19,210 bases of DNA, taken from assembly GCA_021163705.1 (NCBI GenBank), contig JAGGTO010000139.1:1-19210 (forward strand), in the 5' to 3' direction. Both the position numbers and the translations under genes were made by a program. The notes beneath the pieces were generated by a model, which saw only the letters and a list, made by a program, of their open reading frames with translations, did not search any database and was not told the origin of the DNA. Source of the stretch: Thermoplasmata archaeon. GTDB taxonomy: Archaea > Thermoplasmatota > Thermoplasmata > Thermoplasmatales > Aciduliprofundaceae. Position 1 is the stretch's first letter; the number at the start of each line of letters is the position of its first letter. Shown here piece after piece: positions 6,805 to 13,519 of this stretch.

Positions 6805-8268
6805 ATGGGTGATAAAACAGGGCAGACTTACATAGTTGACGCTCTGAAAGATGTACCAAAATACATAAGATGGTGCACACCCTCCATTCTTCCTGCTCAA
6901 AAAAGGGTTACGGATGTTTACTCCACAGATATATCCGTGTCAGCCCATTTTCTTGGAAGTTATGTTGATAATACAGGAATTTTTAAAAAGGCACATGAAA
7001 GAGCTGCAAGAGTCTATGGAGCGGATAGAACTCTCTTCACGGTTAATGGCACAACGGGAAGCAATTTTATAGTTATGCGTATGATATCCCTGGAGAATGA
7101 TGCTCCGCAGATTCTGGTAACAAGAAATATACATCACTCAATACTCCATGCCGCTGAGTGGCTTGGTGTGAGATTTCGGTTCATAAAATGCTCCTATGAT
7201 CCACAGTTTGAAAGTTTGATACCTCCAAGACCTGAGGATGTTCTTGATACACTCAATAATTATCCGGAGAGTAATGCCGTAATAATTTCCTCCCCAACTT
7301 ACAATGGCTTTGTGGCCCGTATAAAGGACATAACTAAAGCTGTGAAGAATTTTGATAAGGAGATAAAGGTCATAGTGGACGAAGCCTGGGGCTCTCATTT
7401 GCATTTTTCCGATTCTCTACCTGAAAGTGCGATGGATGCTGGCGCCGATATAGCAGTGCAGAGCACGCATAAAGAAGGTGGATCATTGCAACAAACGGGG
7501 ATGATTCACTGGAAGGAGAAGTATGTGGATAGTGATTTGATGCTCGCAGCCTTTCGAGAATATGTGACCACAAGCCCCTCATATCATCTTCTCGCATCCC
7601 TTGATGCTGTTACCGCATATATGGAGCGAAATGGGAAAAGGACTGTGGAGGATATGCTGAAAAAATCGCAGCATCTTAAGGATCTGTTAGGAGAAAAGGT
7701 TATACCTCCAATGAGAATAATGGACGATTCCTTGGAGCTTGACCTTGTGAGAGACTACATCTCCGGCTATGATAGAGCGAAAACAGTGGTGGCCCTCACA
7801 AAATTCAGAGAGACGGGATTTGAAGTTGCATCAATCCTTGCTAAAAAATACAGAATTGTTGTGGAAAAGGGTGGATTGAATACCCTCCTGTTTCTTACCA
7901 CATTTCAGATAAAAGAGGAGGATGTGGATAAAACTGCTGAGGCTATGGTAAAAATAATGAAAAGACTGAGAAAAACGGATAAAAAGGAACTCATTCCTAA
8001 TCCATTCAAGCATGTGGAGAACAAGCCTGTTATAGAGCCACATGTTGCCAGAAGAGTCGCGGAGACAATAGGTAGAAAGGTACCTCTCCAGGATGCAATA
8101 GGAAAAATTGCCGCGGAGCATGTTGAGGTTTACCCTCCAGGTATACCCGTTATTCTTGAGGGATTCAGAATAACCCAGGACAATGTACGGTATCTTCTTA
8201 AGGTAAAGGAGATGGGTGGCCACATAAGCGCCAGGGATCCAGAGCTCAAAACAATCTATGTGCTCTAA
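6805..8268 (+). CDS. PLP-dependent Orn/Lys/Arg-family decarboxylase
   Basis: A 487-residue fold-type I PLP enzyme of the Orn/Lys/Arg decarboxylase family (COG1982). The cofactor region shows NGTTGSN (about 81-87, phosphate loop), NIHHS (109-113, ring-stacking His), VDEAWGSHLHF with Asp192 for the pyridine nitrogen, and STHKEGG with Lys223 as the Schiff-base lysine. The C-terminal region has VYPPGIPV, a hallmark of this family. It lacks the N-terminal receiver-like wing of large enterobacterial inducible decarboxylases and resembles the shorter bacterial/archaeal forms. Substrate cannot be read from sequence; arginine decarboxylation for polyamine synthesis is a reasonable guess, since thermophiles need polyamines. 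The transcript is predicted to be leaderless, and the gene stands alone, divergent from the ATPase regulator. Confidence 0.88.
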   Translation: MGDKTGQTYIVDALKDVPKYIRWCTPSILPAQKRVTDVYSTDISVSAHFLGSYVDNTGIFKKAHERAARVYGADRTLFTVNGTTGSNFIVMRMISLENDAPQILVTRNIHHSILHAAEWLGVRFRFIKCSYDPQFESLIPPRPEDVLDTLNNYPESNAVIISSPTYNGFVARIKDITKAVKNFDKEIKVIVDEAWGSHLHFSDSLPESAMDAGADIAVQSTHKEGGSLQQTGMIHWKEKYVDSDLMLAAFREYVTTSPSYHLLASLDAVTAYMERNGKRTVEDMLKKSQHLKDLLGEKVIPPMRIMDDSLELDLVRDYISGYDRAKTVVALTKFRETGFEVASILAKKYRIVVEKGGLNTLLFLTTFQIKEEDVDKTAEAMVKIMKRLRKTDKKELIPNPFKHVENKPVIEPHVARRVAETIGRKVPLQDAIGKIAAEHVEVYPPGIPVILEGFRITQDNVRYLLKVKEMGGHISARDPELKTIYVL

Positions 8269-8303
8269 GTACTCCACATTTTTGGCTTTGAGTGTTTGGG
8301 AAG

Positions 8304-8314
8304 AAATATTTAAG
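8304..8314 (+). promoter_or_regulatory. TATA box of the S15 operon
   Basis: aaatatttaag lies about 40 bases before the S15 start at 8350, placing transcription near 8335. A GGTGA ribosome site at 8340-8344, 5 bases before the ATG, fits inside the short leader. This decides for the ATG at 8350 over the in-frame GTG at 8341, which lies inside the ribosome site. Confidence 0.55.
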
Positions 8315-8349
8315 TATGTGATGATATTAGCCACACAAAGGTGAAGCTC

Positions 8350-8805
8350 ATGGGAAGGATTCACGCACGCAGAAGGGGAAAATCAGGCTCAAAAAAGCCG
8401 CTGAGGTTCGAAAAGCCCGAATGGGTAGAGATGAGTGAGGAGGAGATAGTGAATAAGATACTTGAGCTTGCAAAGGAGGGATATTCCCAGGCCATGATAG
8501 GCACCATTTTGAGGGACCAGTACGGGGTTCCGGATATCAAGCTCATGGTGGGGAAAAGTGTGGGGCAAATACTGAAAGATGAGGGAATGGCCCCTAAAAT
8601 TCCCGAGGATCTGCTCTTTCTGATGAAAAGAGCTGTGAGAATACATAATCATCTTCAAAACCATCCGAAGGATCTTGGAAATAAGAGAGGCCTACAGTTA
8701 GTGGAGGCGAAGATAAGGAGGCTGGTTAAATACTATAAGAGAGTGGGAAAGCTGCCTCCCAACTGGCATTATAGCATCAGGGAGGCAGAACTGCTGGTGA
8801 AGTAA
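8350..8805 (+). CDS. rps15: 30S ribosomal protein S15 (archaeal S15P/S13e type)
   Basis: A 151-residue archaeal/eukaryotic-type S15. It begins MGRIHARRRGKSGSKKP, matching the family's conserved MARMHARRRG-like start, and ends with the bacterial-S15-like rRNA-binding helices (HNHLQNHPKDLGNKRGLQLVEAKIRRL, then YYKRVGKLPPNWHY). It binds the central domain of 16S rRNA in the small subunit. The start at 8350 is supported by a GGTGA site 5 bases upstream and by the family N-terminus. The stop TAA shares one base with the ATG of the DHH nuclease gene (TAATG), so translation is coupled. S15 next to a RecJ-like gene is a recurring archaeal arrangement. Confidence 0.96.
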   Translation: MGRIHARRRGKSGSKKPLRFEKPEWVEMSEEEIVNKILELAKEGYSQAMIGTILRDQYGVPDIKLMVGKSVGQILKDEGMAPKIPEDLLFLMKRAVRIHNHLQNHPKDLGNKRGLQLVEAKIRRLVKYYKRVGKLPPNWHYSIREAELLVK

Positions 8806-10070
8806 TGAACTCCGCTCTTCAGAAGAGGATTGAGAAGGCAAGAAAATTAATTGATGAGCATGATTATTTCAGAATATTAACCCATTACGATGCCGATGGG
8901 ATTTGCTCTGCGGGGATAGTTGCGAGATATCTTTTAACAAAGGGGAAGAGATTCCATGTATCCTTCTTCCGAAATGTTGAAAAAACTAAGATTCTGAAAA
9001 TTTTGAAAAATGAGGAAAATGCCATAATAACAGATATGGGCTCATCCTTTGTGGATGAGATTAAGGGCAATATAATAGTAATTGACCACCACAAAACTTC
9101 CAGGGACAATGATGAAGTAGTTCACATAAATCCCCATCTTTTTGGATATGATGGAGCCACGGATGCCTGTGCAAGCACCTTAGCATATTATCTTGTGGAT
9201 GATCCCACCCTTGCATCCTATGCCCTTGCAGGAATATTTGGAGACAAGCAATACCTGAATGGGTTCAAAGGGTTAAATCAGGAGCTTATAAAGAAGCTCT
9301 CCCTCAAGGTTGAGAGAAGACTTGTTCTATATGGAAACATTCTCGATGCCATAGTGTATTCCACCGAGCCATTTTTTCCAGGACTCAGCGGAAGAAGAGA
9401 GAATGTTGAGAAACTCTTAGAAAGTCTAAAAATTCCCAGTTCCAAGGATGTTGAATCCCTTACAGATGAGGAAAAAATCAAAATAGGCTCATATCTCTCC
9501 CTGAACCTGATAAAGGAGAGCAGGGCACCATCTGCAGGAAGATATATCGTGGATGTTGATATAAATCTTGGAGGAAGTATAAGGTACCTTACAGAGCTAA
9601 TAGATTCAGCGGCCAGGACAGATAATCAGAGTATTGCATTATCATATATTCTTGGTGAAGATGCAGCCTTTGAAAAGATGGAGCTTCTGAGAAAGGAATA
9701 CAAGAGCAAGGTAATAAAGGCCATCTACAAGATCCTTGAAAATCATTTTGAAAACAATCATCTCATCTATTTTTTTGTGGAGGATAGTTATCTTACCAGC
9801 ACGGTGGCCACCATAGCATCTCTCTATCTCTTCTCTCCTGATAATGTTGTAATATCCCTTTACAGGGACAAGATGCTCCACATATCTGCAAGATGTTCTC
9901 AAAAAATAGGGAAAAAAATCCATCTTGGGGATATACTTCGGGAAATCTCCCAGTCCTTGGGAGGTTTTGGAGGTGGGCACAGCGTGGCCGCAGGAGCAAC
10001 TGTACCTGTGGATAAAGAGCGAGAGTTTTTATCTCTTGTGGAGAGAAGGATAGAAAAAAGTTTATCATAG
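8805..10070 (+). CDS. RecJ-like DHH/DHHA1 family nuclease
   Basis: A 421-residue DHH-superfamily phosphoesterase of the archaeal RecJ-like type. Metal-binding motifs appear in order: HYDADG (27-32), DMGS (77-80), DHH (94-96), HINPHLFGYDGATDACAS (about 107-124) and FGDKQ near 147. The C-terminal DHHA1 substrate-binding domain carries GGFGGGHSVAAGA near residue 390. Archaeal relatives are Mn/Mg-dependent single-strand exonucleases acting on DNA or RNA. One of them (GAN in Thermococcus) joins the GINS/MCM replication complex. Whether this one has that role cannot be told from sequence. The gene overlaps the S15 stop by one base (TAATG) and is followed after 17 bases by phosphopantothenate synthetase, so all three are likely one transcript. 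Confidence 0.9.
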   Translation: MNSALQKRIEKARKLIDEHDYFRILTHYDADGICSAGIVARYLLTKGKRFHVSFFRNVEKTKILKILKNEENAIITDMGSSFVDEIKGNIIVIDHHKTSRDNDEVVHINPHLFGYDGATDACASTLAYYLVDDPTLASYALAGIFGDKQYLNGFKGLNQELIKKLSLKVERRLVLYGNILDAIVYSTEPFFPGLSGRRENVEKLLESLKIPSSKDVESLTDEEKIKIGSYLSLNLIKESRAPSAGRYIVDVDINLGGSIRYLTELIDSAARTDNQSIALSYILGEDAAFEKMELLRKEYKSKVIKAIYKILENHFENNHLIYFFVEDSYLTSTVATIASLYLFSPDNVVISLYRDKMLHISARCSQKIGKKIHLGDILREISQSLGGFGGGHSVAAGATVPVDKEREFLSLVERRIEKSLS

Positions 10071-10087
10071 CAGAGCCTTTCTCTATT

Positions 10088-10843
10088 ATGATTCCAAGGA
10101 GCCATCCCCGATACCATTCCCTCATCAAGAGAGAGAAAATAATAGAGGGATTTAAAAATGGAATTGTGGCCCATGCAGGTCTAATCGCCCATGGCAGGGG
10201 AGAGGCCTTCGATTATCTTATAGGTGAAAGAAGTGAGGATTTTGCAATACTGGCTGAGAAGGCTGCAGTTGCAAAGATGTATCTTGCCAAAAATCCTGTG
10301 ATATCTGTGAATGGAAATGTTACAGCACTGGCAGCGGATAAGGTGGTGAGCCTAGCAAAATTACTTAATGCAAAGATCGAGGTAAACCTTTTCTATCGCA
10401 CTGAGGAAAGAATAAGGAGAATAGTGGATGAGTTCAGAAAGTATGGAGTTCAAATATTGGGTGAGAAGCCCGATTCTCTTATACCTGGTCTGGAGCACAG
10501 TAGAGCTCTATGCAGCTCGGAAGGCATATACTCGGCGGATGTGGTCTTAGTTCCCCTGGAGGATGGAGATAGAGCGCAGGCCCTTAAAAACATGGGAAAA
10601 TTCGTAATTACCATTGATCTCAATCCTCTGTCAAGAACTGCCCAAACTGCAGATATAACTATAGTGGATGAACTAACAAGGGCATTGGAAAATATGATAG
10701 AATTTGCAAGAAAAATTGACCATCTCTCTGCCACCAAAATACTCTCAAAATATAGGAATGGGGAGATACTCTCGCAATCGCTACTTCACATAAATAGGAG
10801 ATTAAAGGAAATGGCAGCTACCCTTCAAACTCCTCAGGCTTGA
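10088..10843 (+). CDS. 4-phosphopantoate--beta-alanine ligase (phosphopantothenate synthetase)
   Basis: A 251-residue archaeal phosphopantothenate synthetase (COG1701, formerly DUF137). It joins 4-phosphopantoate to beta-alanine with ATP in the archaeal route to coenzyme A, which replaces bacterial PanC and PanK. The family signatures are nearly unbroken: IPRSHPRYHSL at the start, AHAGLIAHGRGEAFDYL, VISVNGNVTAL, EVNLFYRTEERI, SSEGIYSADVVLVPLEDGDRAQAL and the IDLNPLSRTAQTADI segment near residue 180. Length is normal. The partner pantoate kinase is not in the window. It lies 17 bases after the DHH nuclease gene. Its last 26 bases overlap the convergent coiled-coil gene. Confidence 0.94.
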   Translation: MIPRSHPRYHSLIKREKIIEGFKNGIVAHAGLIAHGRGEAFDYLIGERSEDFAILAEKAAVAKMYLAKNPVISVNGNVTALAADKVVSLAKLLNAKIEVNLFYRTEERIRRIVDEFRKYGVQILGEKPDSLIPGLEHSRALCSSEGIYSADVVLVPLEDGDRAQALKNMGKFVITIDLNPLSRTAQTADITIVDELTRALENMIEFARKIDHLSATKILSKYRNGEILSQSLLHINRRLKEMAATLQTPQA

Positions 10844-11610
10844 ATATGTAGCCACAATTGTAGCACATTATTGCATCCTTTGAATTGAGGGTACCACATT
10901 GAGGACATTTTATGAACTCTTCTCCATCTACAATCACAACTTCAAACTTCTCCTCTTCTTTAGCAACTTCCTCTTTCTCCTCTTTAACCTCGCCGGTGGT
11001 CTCTGCTGCAGGCACTTCCTCGGAAGGAGCCTCTACCGCTGGTGCAGCTTCTGGAGTCTCAGGAGCAGAAACGCCACCTGAAAGCGATTGTATCGTGGAT
11101 ATCATCCTCTCCCTTAAATCTGATAGCGTGGTCTGCATCTTTATAACCTGGGCACTCTTCTCTATGAACTCCTTCTGCTTTTGAGCTATCTCTTCCACAG
11201 TGCTCTTAAAATACTCCTGGAACTTTGATAGATCATCCAGGGTGCTTTCAATCTTCTCCTTGGCCGTTGCCAGGGCATTTTCATACTCCTTTAGAACACT
11301 CTCACTCTGAACTATTGCGTTTATCTTATTCTCAAGCTCCTGAAGCTTCTGTGAGTAGTCCTTCTTTCATCTCCTCTATCTTCTTGCTGTACTCCTCTAA
11401 TTCGCTACTCTTCTTCTCAAGGAATTTCTCTTTCTCCTCTATTTTTTTCTGAAGCTCCTGTATCCTCTCCTCCTTCTGGGCAAGCTCTTTTTCTTTTTCT
11501 TCAATCTGTTTGGATTTCTCCTTAATTTCCACCTCAAGCTTTTTTATTTTCGCAACATATGTTTGAACCTGGTCCCAAAGACTTAATCCTCCCAAATCCT
11601 CATTGCTCAT
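10818..11610 (-). pseudogene. Coiled-coil protein with C-terminal zinc ribbon, interrupted by a one-base frameshift
   Basis: Two open frames make one broken gene. The first runs from an ATG at 11610 with a strong GGAGGT site to a stop at 11332. It encodes a Lys/Glu-rich coiled coil, then a short non-heptad tail. The second frame is open from 11366 to 10818 with no ATG or good start near its beginning, and continues the coiled coil at once (KKDYSQKLQELENKI). It then has an acidic Pro/Ala/Glu linker and a zinc ribbon, CPQC then CYNC with 10 residues between. The whole span is 793 bases, one more than a multiple of three. Removing one A from AAA near 11365-11367 gives an uninterrupted 263-residue protein. 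It could be a real indel, a sequencing error or a +1 frameshift. Function is unknown; the layout suggests an oligomeric scaffold. Confidence 0.75.
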
Positions 11611-11616
11611 ACTAAT

Positions 11617-11622
11617 ACCTCC
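11617..11622 (-). promoter_or_regulatory. Strong Shine-Dalgarno site of the coiled-coil gene
   Basis: GGAGGT on the minus strand, 6 bases before the ATG at 11610, is the clearest ribosome site in the window. Most neighbours are leaderless or use GGTGA. It implies high translation of the interrupted gene, which speaks against long-dead decay. Confidence 0.7.
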
Positions 11623-11661
11623 AGGGTAGGTATTATTTTTATCAAATATGAAATTTTTGCT

Positions 11662-12285
11662 CTATTTCTCAATCATTTTCACCTCTTTTCTCTCAAGATC
11701 TATCAGAGAAGCATATCCTTCTTTAAGTGGCCCCGGATTCACAAAAATAGTGTTATCCCTGATCTCATATCCTCTTGCCTCATGCACATGCCCGGATATC
11801 ACAAGAAGAGGCTTTGCCTCATCCAAAGCTCTCCTTATCCCTTTGCTGCCTATATGCCTGTTTCCCACCTTATCGAGTATGCCAAAGGGAGGCTGGTGAA
11901 GAAGAACTATACATCCATTACATTCTCTCAAAAATTTATAGGCCTCCTTCTCATCAAATGTTATTCCCATGGTGAACCCCCTTCCGTTTGTTCCTCCAAG
12001 TCCAGCAATTCTGTAACCTCTGTAATTCACTATTTTGCGATGAACATTCCAACCTTTGCTTTTTTCTATGGCAGATATAACATCCACCGGGTCACAATTT
12101 CCCGGCACTGCGAAAATATCCCCTGAGAGAGAATCTATGAGCTCTCTTGCATACTCTGCGGGACCAAAATTGGTTAGATCTCCAGCAATCATTATTGCAT
12201 CAAAATCATAGAGACCTCCGAGCTCTTCCAGAAAATAGCTGGCTCCGTGATATCCATGTATATCCGCTATAGCTAATATCCTCAT
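11662..12285 (-). CDS. Calcineurin-like metallophosphoesterase
   Basis: About 207 residues with the full metallophosphoesterase motif set: ADIHG at the N-terminus, AGDLTN, PGNCD, LLHQPP, then SGHVHEARG near the C-terminus followed by FVNPGP. These bind a dinuclear metal centre that hydrolyses phosphate esters. Single-domain archaeal members of this size include phosphodiesterases and protein phosphatases, so the substrate is open. The frame extends upstream to a GTG at 12306, but the ATG at 12285 is preferred: it begins MRILAIADIHG, the normal start of the family, and lies about 28 bases after a TATA box (leaderless). The coiled-coil gene follows 51 bases downstream on the same strand with its own strong ribosome site, so co-transcription is possible but not required. 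Confidence 0.88.
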   Translation of the reverse strand: MRILAIADIHGYHGASYFLEELGGLYDFDAIMIAGDLTNFGPAEYARELIDSLSGDIFAVPGNCDPVDVISAIEKSKGWNVHRKIVNYRGYRIAGLGGTNGRGFTMGITFDEKEAYKFLRECNGCIVLLHQPPFGILDKVGNRHIGSKGIRRALDEAKPLLVISGHVHEARGYEIRDNTIFVNPGPLKEGYASLIDLERKEVKMIEK

Positions 12286-12305
12286 AAAGGATGATTGCAC
12301 TATCA

Positions 12306-12318
12306 CTTAAAAATATAT
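12306..12318 (-). promoter_or_regulatory. TATA box of the metallophosphoesterase gene
   Basis: atatatttttaag on the minus strand is centred about 28 bases before the ATG at 12285. It supports leaderless transcription and the shorter start of the gene. Confidence 0.5.
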
Positions 12319-12342
12319 CCCCCTTTCATCTAAAATATTTTT

Positions 12343-12798
12343 CTACTTGGATTTTTGAATTCTCTCGCATTCTGGCAATTTTCCCGTTTTTATGAATTCA
12401 TTGAAATGCTCCAACCATCTGGGATTACTCTTGAAGCTTCTCATAAAAGTTACAAATTTCTCAATCTTGTCAAAGGATTCATCATCTATATAATGCTCAA
12501 CCTTGTTGGCCATAATTCTTGCATTCTCTTCATCCACACCAAATATCTGAAAGAACTCATTGATTATCATCTCTCTCTCATATAATTTTTTGGCTATCTT
12601 CTTCCCCTTTTCGGTTAAGAGTATGCCCCTGTATTTTTCATAGATTACAAATCCCTTGCTCTGCAGCTTCTTTAGCATATCAGTAACACTTGCAGGTCGC
12701 ACATCCAGCATCTCGGATATCTCCACGCTCCTCGCAAACCCCCTATCCCTAACGATTTTGTATATGGCCTTTAGATAATCCTCCTCCTTTTCACTCAT
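12343..12798 (-). CDS. DtxR/MntR-family transcriptional regulator
   Basis: A 151-residue regulator with the DtxR-family layout: an N-terminal winged helix (EDYLKAIYKIV, then ISEMLDVRPASVTDMLKKLQSKGFV at about 27-51) and a helical dimerisation/metal domain (LYEREMIINEFFQIFGV, then NKVEHYIDDE at about 99-107). There is no C-terminal SH3-like domain. Members usually repress metal-uptake genes when bound to Fe or Mn. Here several usual ligands look absent: the first His of the dimerisation helix aligns with Glu76 and the Cys/Glu before the EH pair with Asn98. Asp7, Glu101 and His102 remain. This suggests altered or lost metal sensing, though the alignment was made by eye. The ATG overlaps the end of the DUF134 gene by 8 bases, with GGGAGG just upstream, so the two are co-translated. 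Confidence 0.88.
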   Translation of the reverse strand: MSEKEEDYLKAIYKIVRDRGFARSVEISEMLDVRPASVTDMLKKLQSKGFVIYEKYRGILLTEKGKKIAKKLYEREMIINEFFQIFGVDEENARIMANKVEHYIDDESFDKIEKFVTFMRSFKSNPRWLEHFNEFIKTGKLPECERIQKSK

Positions 12799-13114
12799 TT
12801 AAATCCTCCCTGAAAAAGTAATTCTCTCTACCTCTAATCTCTATGTTCCATCCATTCAAAATTGCCTCCACAATCTTTCTCCTGCCACTTTTTAGCTCGT
12901 TCCATAGAGTTTTTCTGGATATTCCCATCCTTGCAGCAGCCTCCTCCTGAGTAAGACCCTCAACATCCACAAGTCTCATGGCTTCTAGCTCTGAATAAAA
13001 TAATATAATGGTGCGAACATATGGAATACCCCGGGGAGCATAGCTTGTAACCGGAGGGATGTAAGATATCCATCGCGGTCCACGCCTTCTCCCTCTTCTA
13101 CCATAACCTCTCAT
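12791..13114 (-). CDS. DUF134 (UPF0251) predicted DNA-binding protein
   Basis: A 107-residue protein of the DUF134/UPF0251 family, predicted sigma-factor-like helix-turn-helix DNA-binding proteins. The family core is plain: ELEAMRLVDVEGLTQEEAAARMGISRKTLWNELKSGRRK, with the HTH at about residues 55-80. The N-terminus is an unusual very basic tract (RGYGRRGRRRGPRW), which could add nonspecific DNA contact. The last 8 bases overlap the DtxR-family gene, so both regulators are made together. The promoter is divergent from that of HU, and the ATG lies about 27 bases after a TATA box, implying a leaderless message. Targets are unknown; a metal- or redox-related regulon is a guess from the partner. 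Confidence 0.85.
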   Translation of the reverse strand: MRGYGRRGRRRGPRWISYIPPVTSYAPRGIPYVRTIILFYSELEAMRLVDVEGLTQEEAAARMGISRKTLWNELKSGRRKIVEAILNGWNIEIRGRENYFFREDLNE

Positions 13115-13136
13115 TATTTACACAAATGAGACAAAG

Positions 13137-13145
13137 TATTTATTA
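13137..13145 (-). promoter_or_regulatory. TATA box of the DUF134-DtxR operon
   Basis: taataaata on the minus strand is centred 27 bases before the ATG at 13114, fitting a leaderless archaeal promoter. Confidence 0.5.
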
Positions 13146-13168
13146 TTTGCCCACCTTTGCTCTTTAAA

Positions 13169-13195
13169 TCCCAAAAATTGAGAGTATTTTTGGGA
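13169..13195. promoter_or_regulatory. 10-bp inverted repeat between the DUF134 and HU promoters
   Basis: tcccaaaaat, a 7-base spacer (tgagagt), then atttttggga: a perfect 10-bp inverted repeat. It ends just before the candidate HU TATA element and lies upstream of the oppositely directed DUF134 TATA box. This is the geometry of a dyad-symmetric protein-binding site able to act on both promoters, for example autoregulation by one of the two regulators encoded beside it. Confidence 0.55.
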
Positions 13196-13198
13196 AAA

Positions 13199-13210
13199 TT
13201 TTTTATTGTA
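13199..13210 (+). promoter_or_regulatory. Candidate TATA element of the HU gene
   Basis: An A/T tract (ttttttattgta) lies 30-41 bases before the HU start, putting transcription near 13230. A GGTGA ribosome site at 13229-13233, 6 bases before the ATG, would then sit at the very 5' end of the message. The T-rich surroundings make the exact element uncertain. Confidence 0.4.
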
Positions 13211-13239
13211 TTCCCTCCTAATTTTTTTGGTGAAAGAGA

Positions 13240-13509
13240 ATGGTTGGTATAAATGAGATATCTGAAGAAGTGGCTAAAAAACTGTTAACCTCGCCTGTTG
13301 AGGTGAAAAGAATAATTCAGCTATCTCTGGAGGAGATTGTAAAGGAAGTTAAAAGGGGAGAAATGGTTAAGATAGTGGGGTTTGGTATCTTCCACACGAA
13401 AATCCAGCGTCCTCGGAGAATTAGGGAAATTAGAAGTGGAAAGATAATTGAAATTCCTGAGAGAAGAAAATTTGTTTTTAAGCCAAGTCCAAAGATAAGA
13501 TTTATGTAA
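13240..13509 (+). CDS. HU-family (HTa-like) DNA-binding chromatin protein
   Basis: An 89-residue HU/IHF-family protein, the bacterial-type chromatin protein that replaces histones in Thermoplasmata (HTa of Thermoplasma). The N-terminus MVGINEISEEVAKK is very close to HTa as I recall it. The dimer core helices run to about residue 40, GFGIF at 47-51 opens the DNA-clasping arms (52-74), and RRKFVFKPSPKIR closes the fold. At the arm tip the usual Arg-Asn-Pro triplet is Arg62-Glu63-Ile64, so the proline that intercalates between base pairs is missing. GGTGA 6 bases before the ATG supports the start. The gene is divergent from two regulators and 10 bases upstream of the phosphohexomutase gene, which may share its transcript. 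Confidence 0.92.
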   Translation: MVGINEISEEVAKKLLTSPVEVKRIIQLSLEEIVKEVKRGEMVKIVGFGIFHTKIQRPRRIREIRSGKIIEIPERRKFVFKPSPKIRFM

Positions 13510-13519
13510 GGGATGGACT

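Noticed and set aside
8315..8352. TGATGA motif resembling a C box of a C/D guide RNA upstream of S15
   Set aside because: No D box at suitable spacing outside the coding sequence. The region is explained by the S15 promoter and leader.
7831..8364. 177-codon minus-strand open frame opposite the decarboxylase
   Set aside because: It is a shadow of a well-supported enzyme gene, overlaps the S15 promoter and shows no domain.
9793..10128. Minus-strand open frames opposite the RecJ-like gene
   Set aside because: Several overlapping frames with Pro/Arg-rich, family-less translations, antisense to a clear DHH nuclease.
10818..11198. Zinc-ribbon half of the coiled-coil gene as an independent gene starting at GTG 11198
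   Set aside because: The frame stays open and coiled-coil up to 11366, and the nearest ribosome-site-like sequence is about 15 bases away. A single frameshifted gene explains it better.
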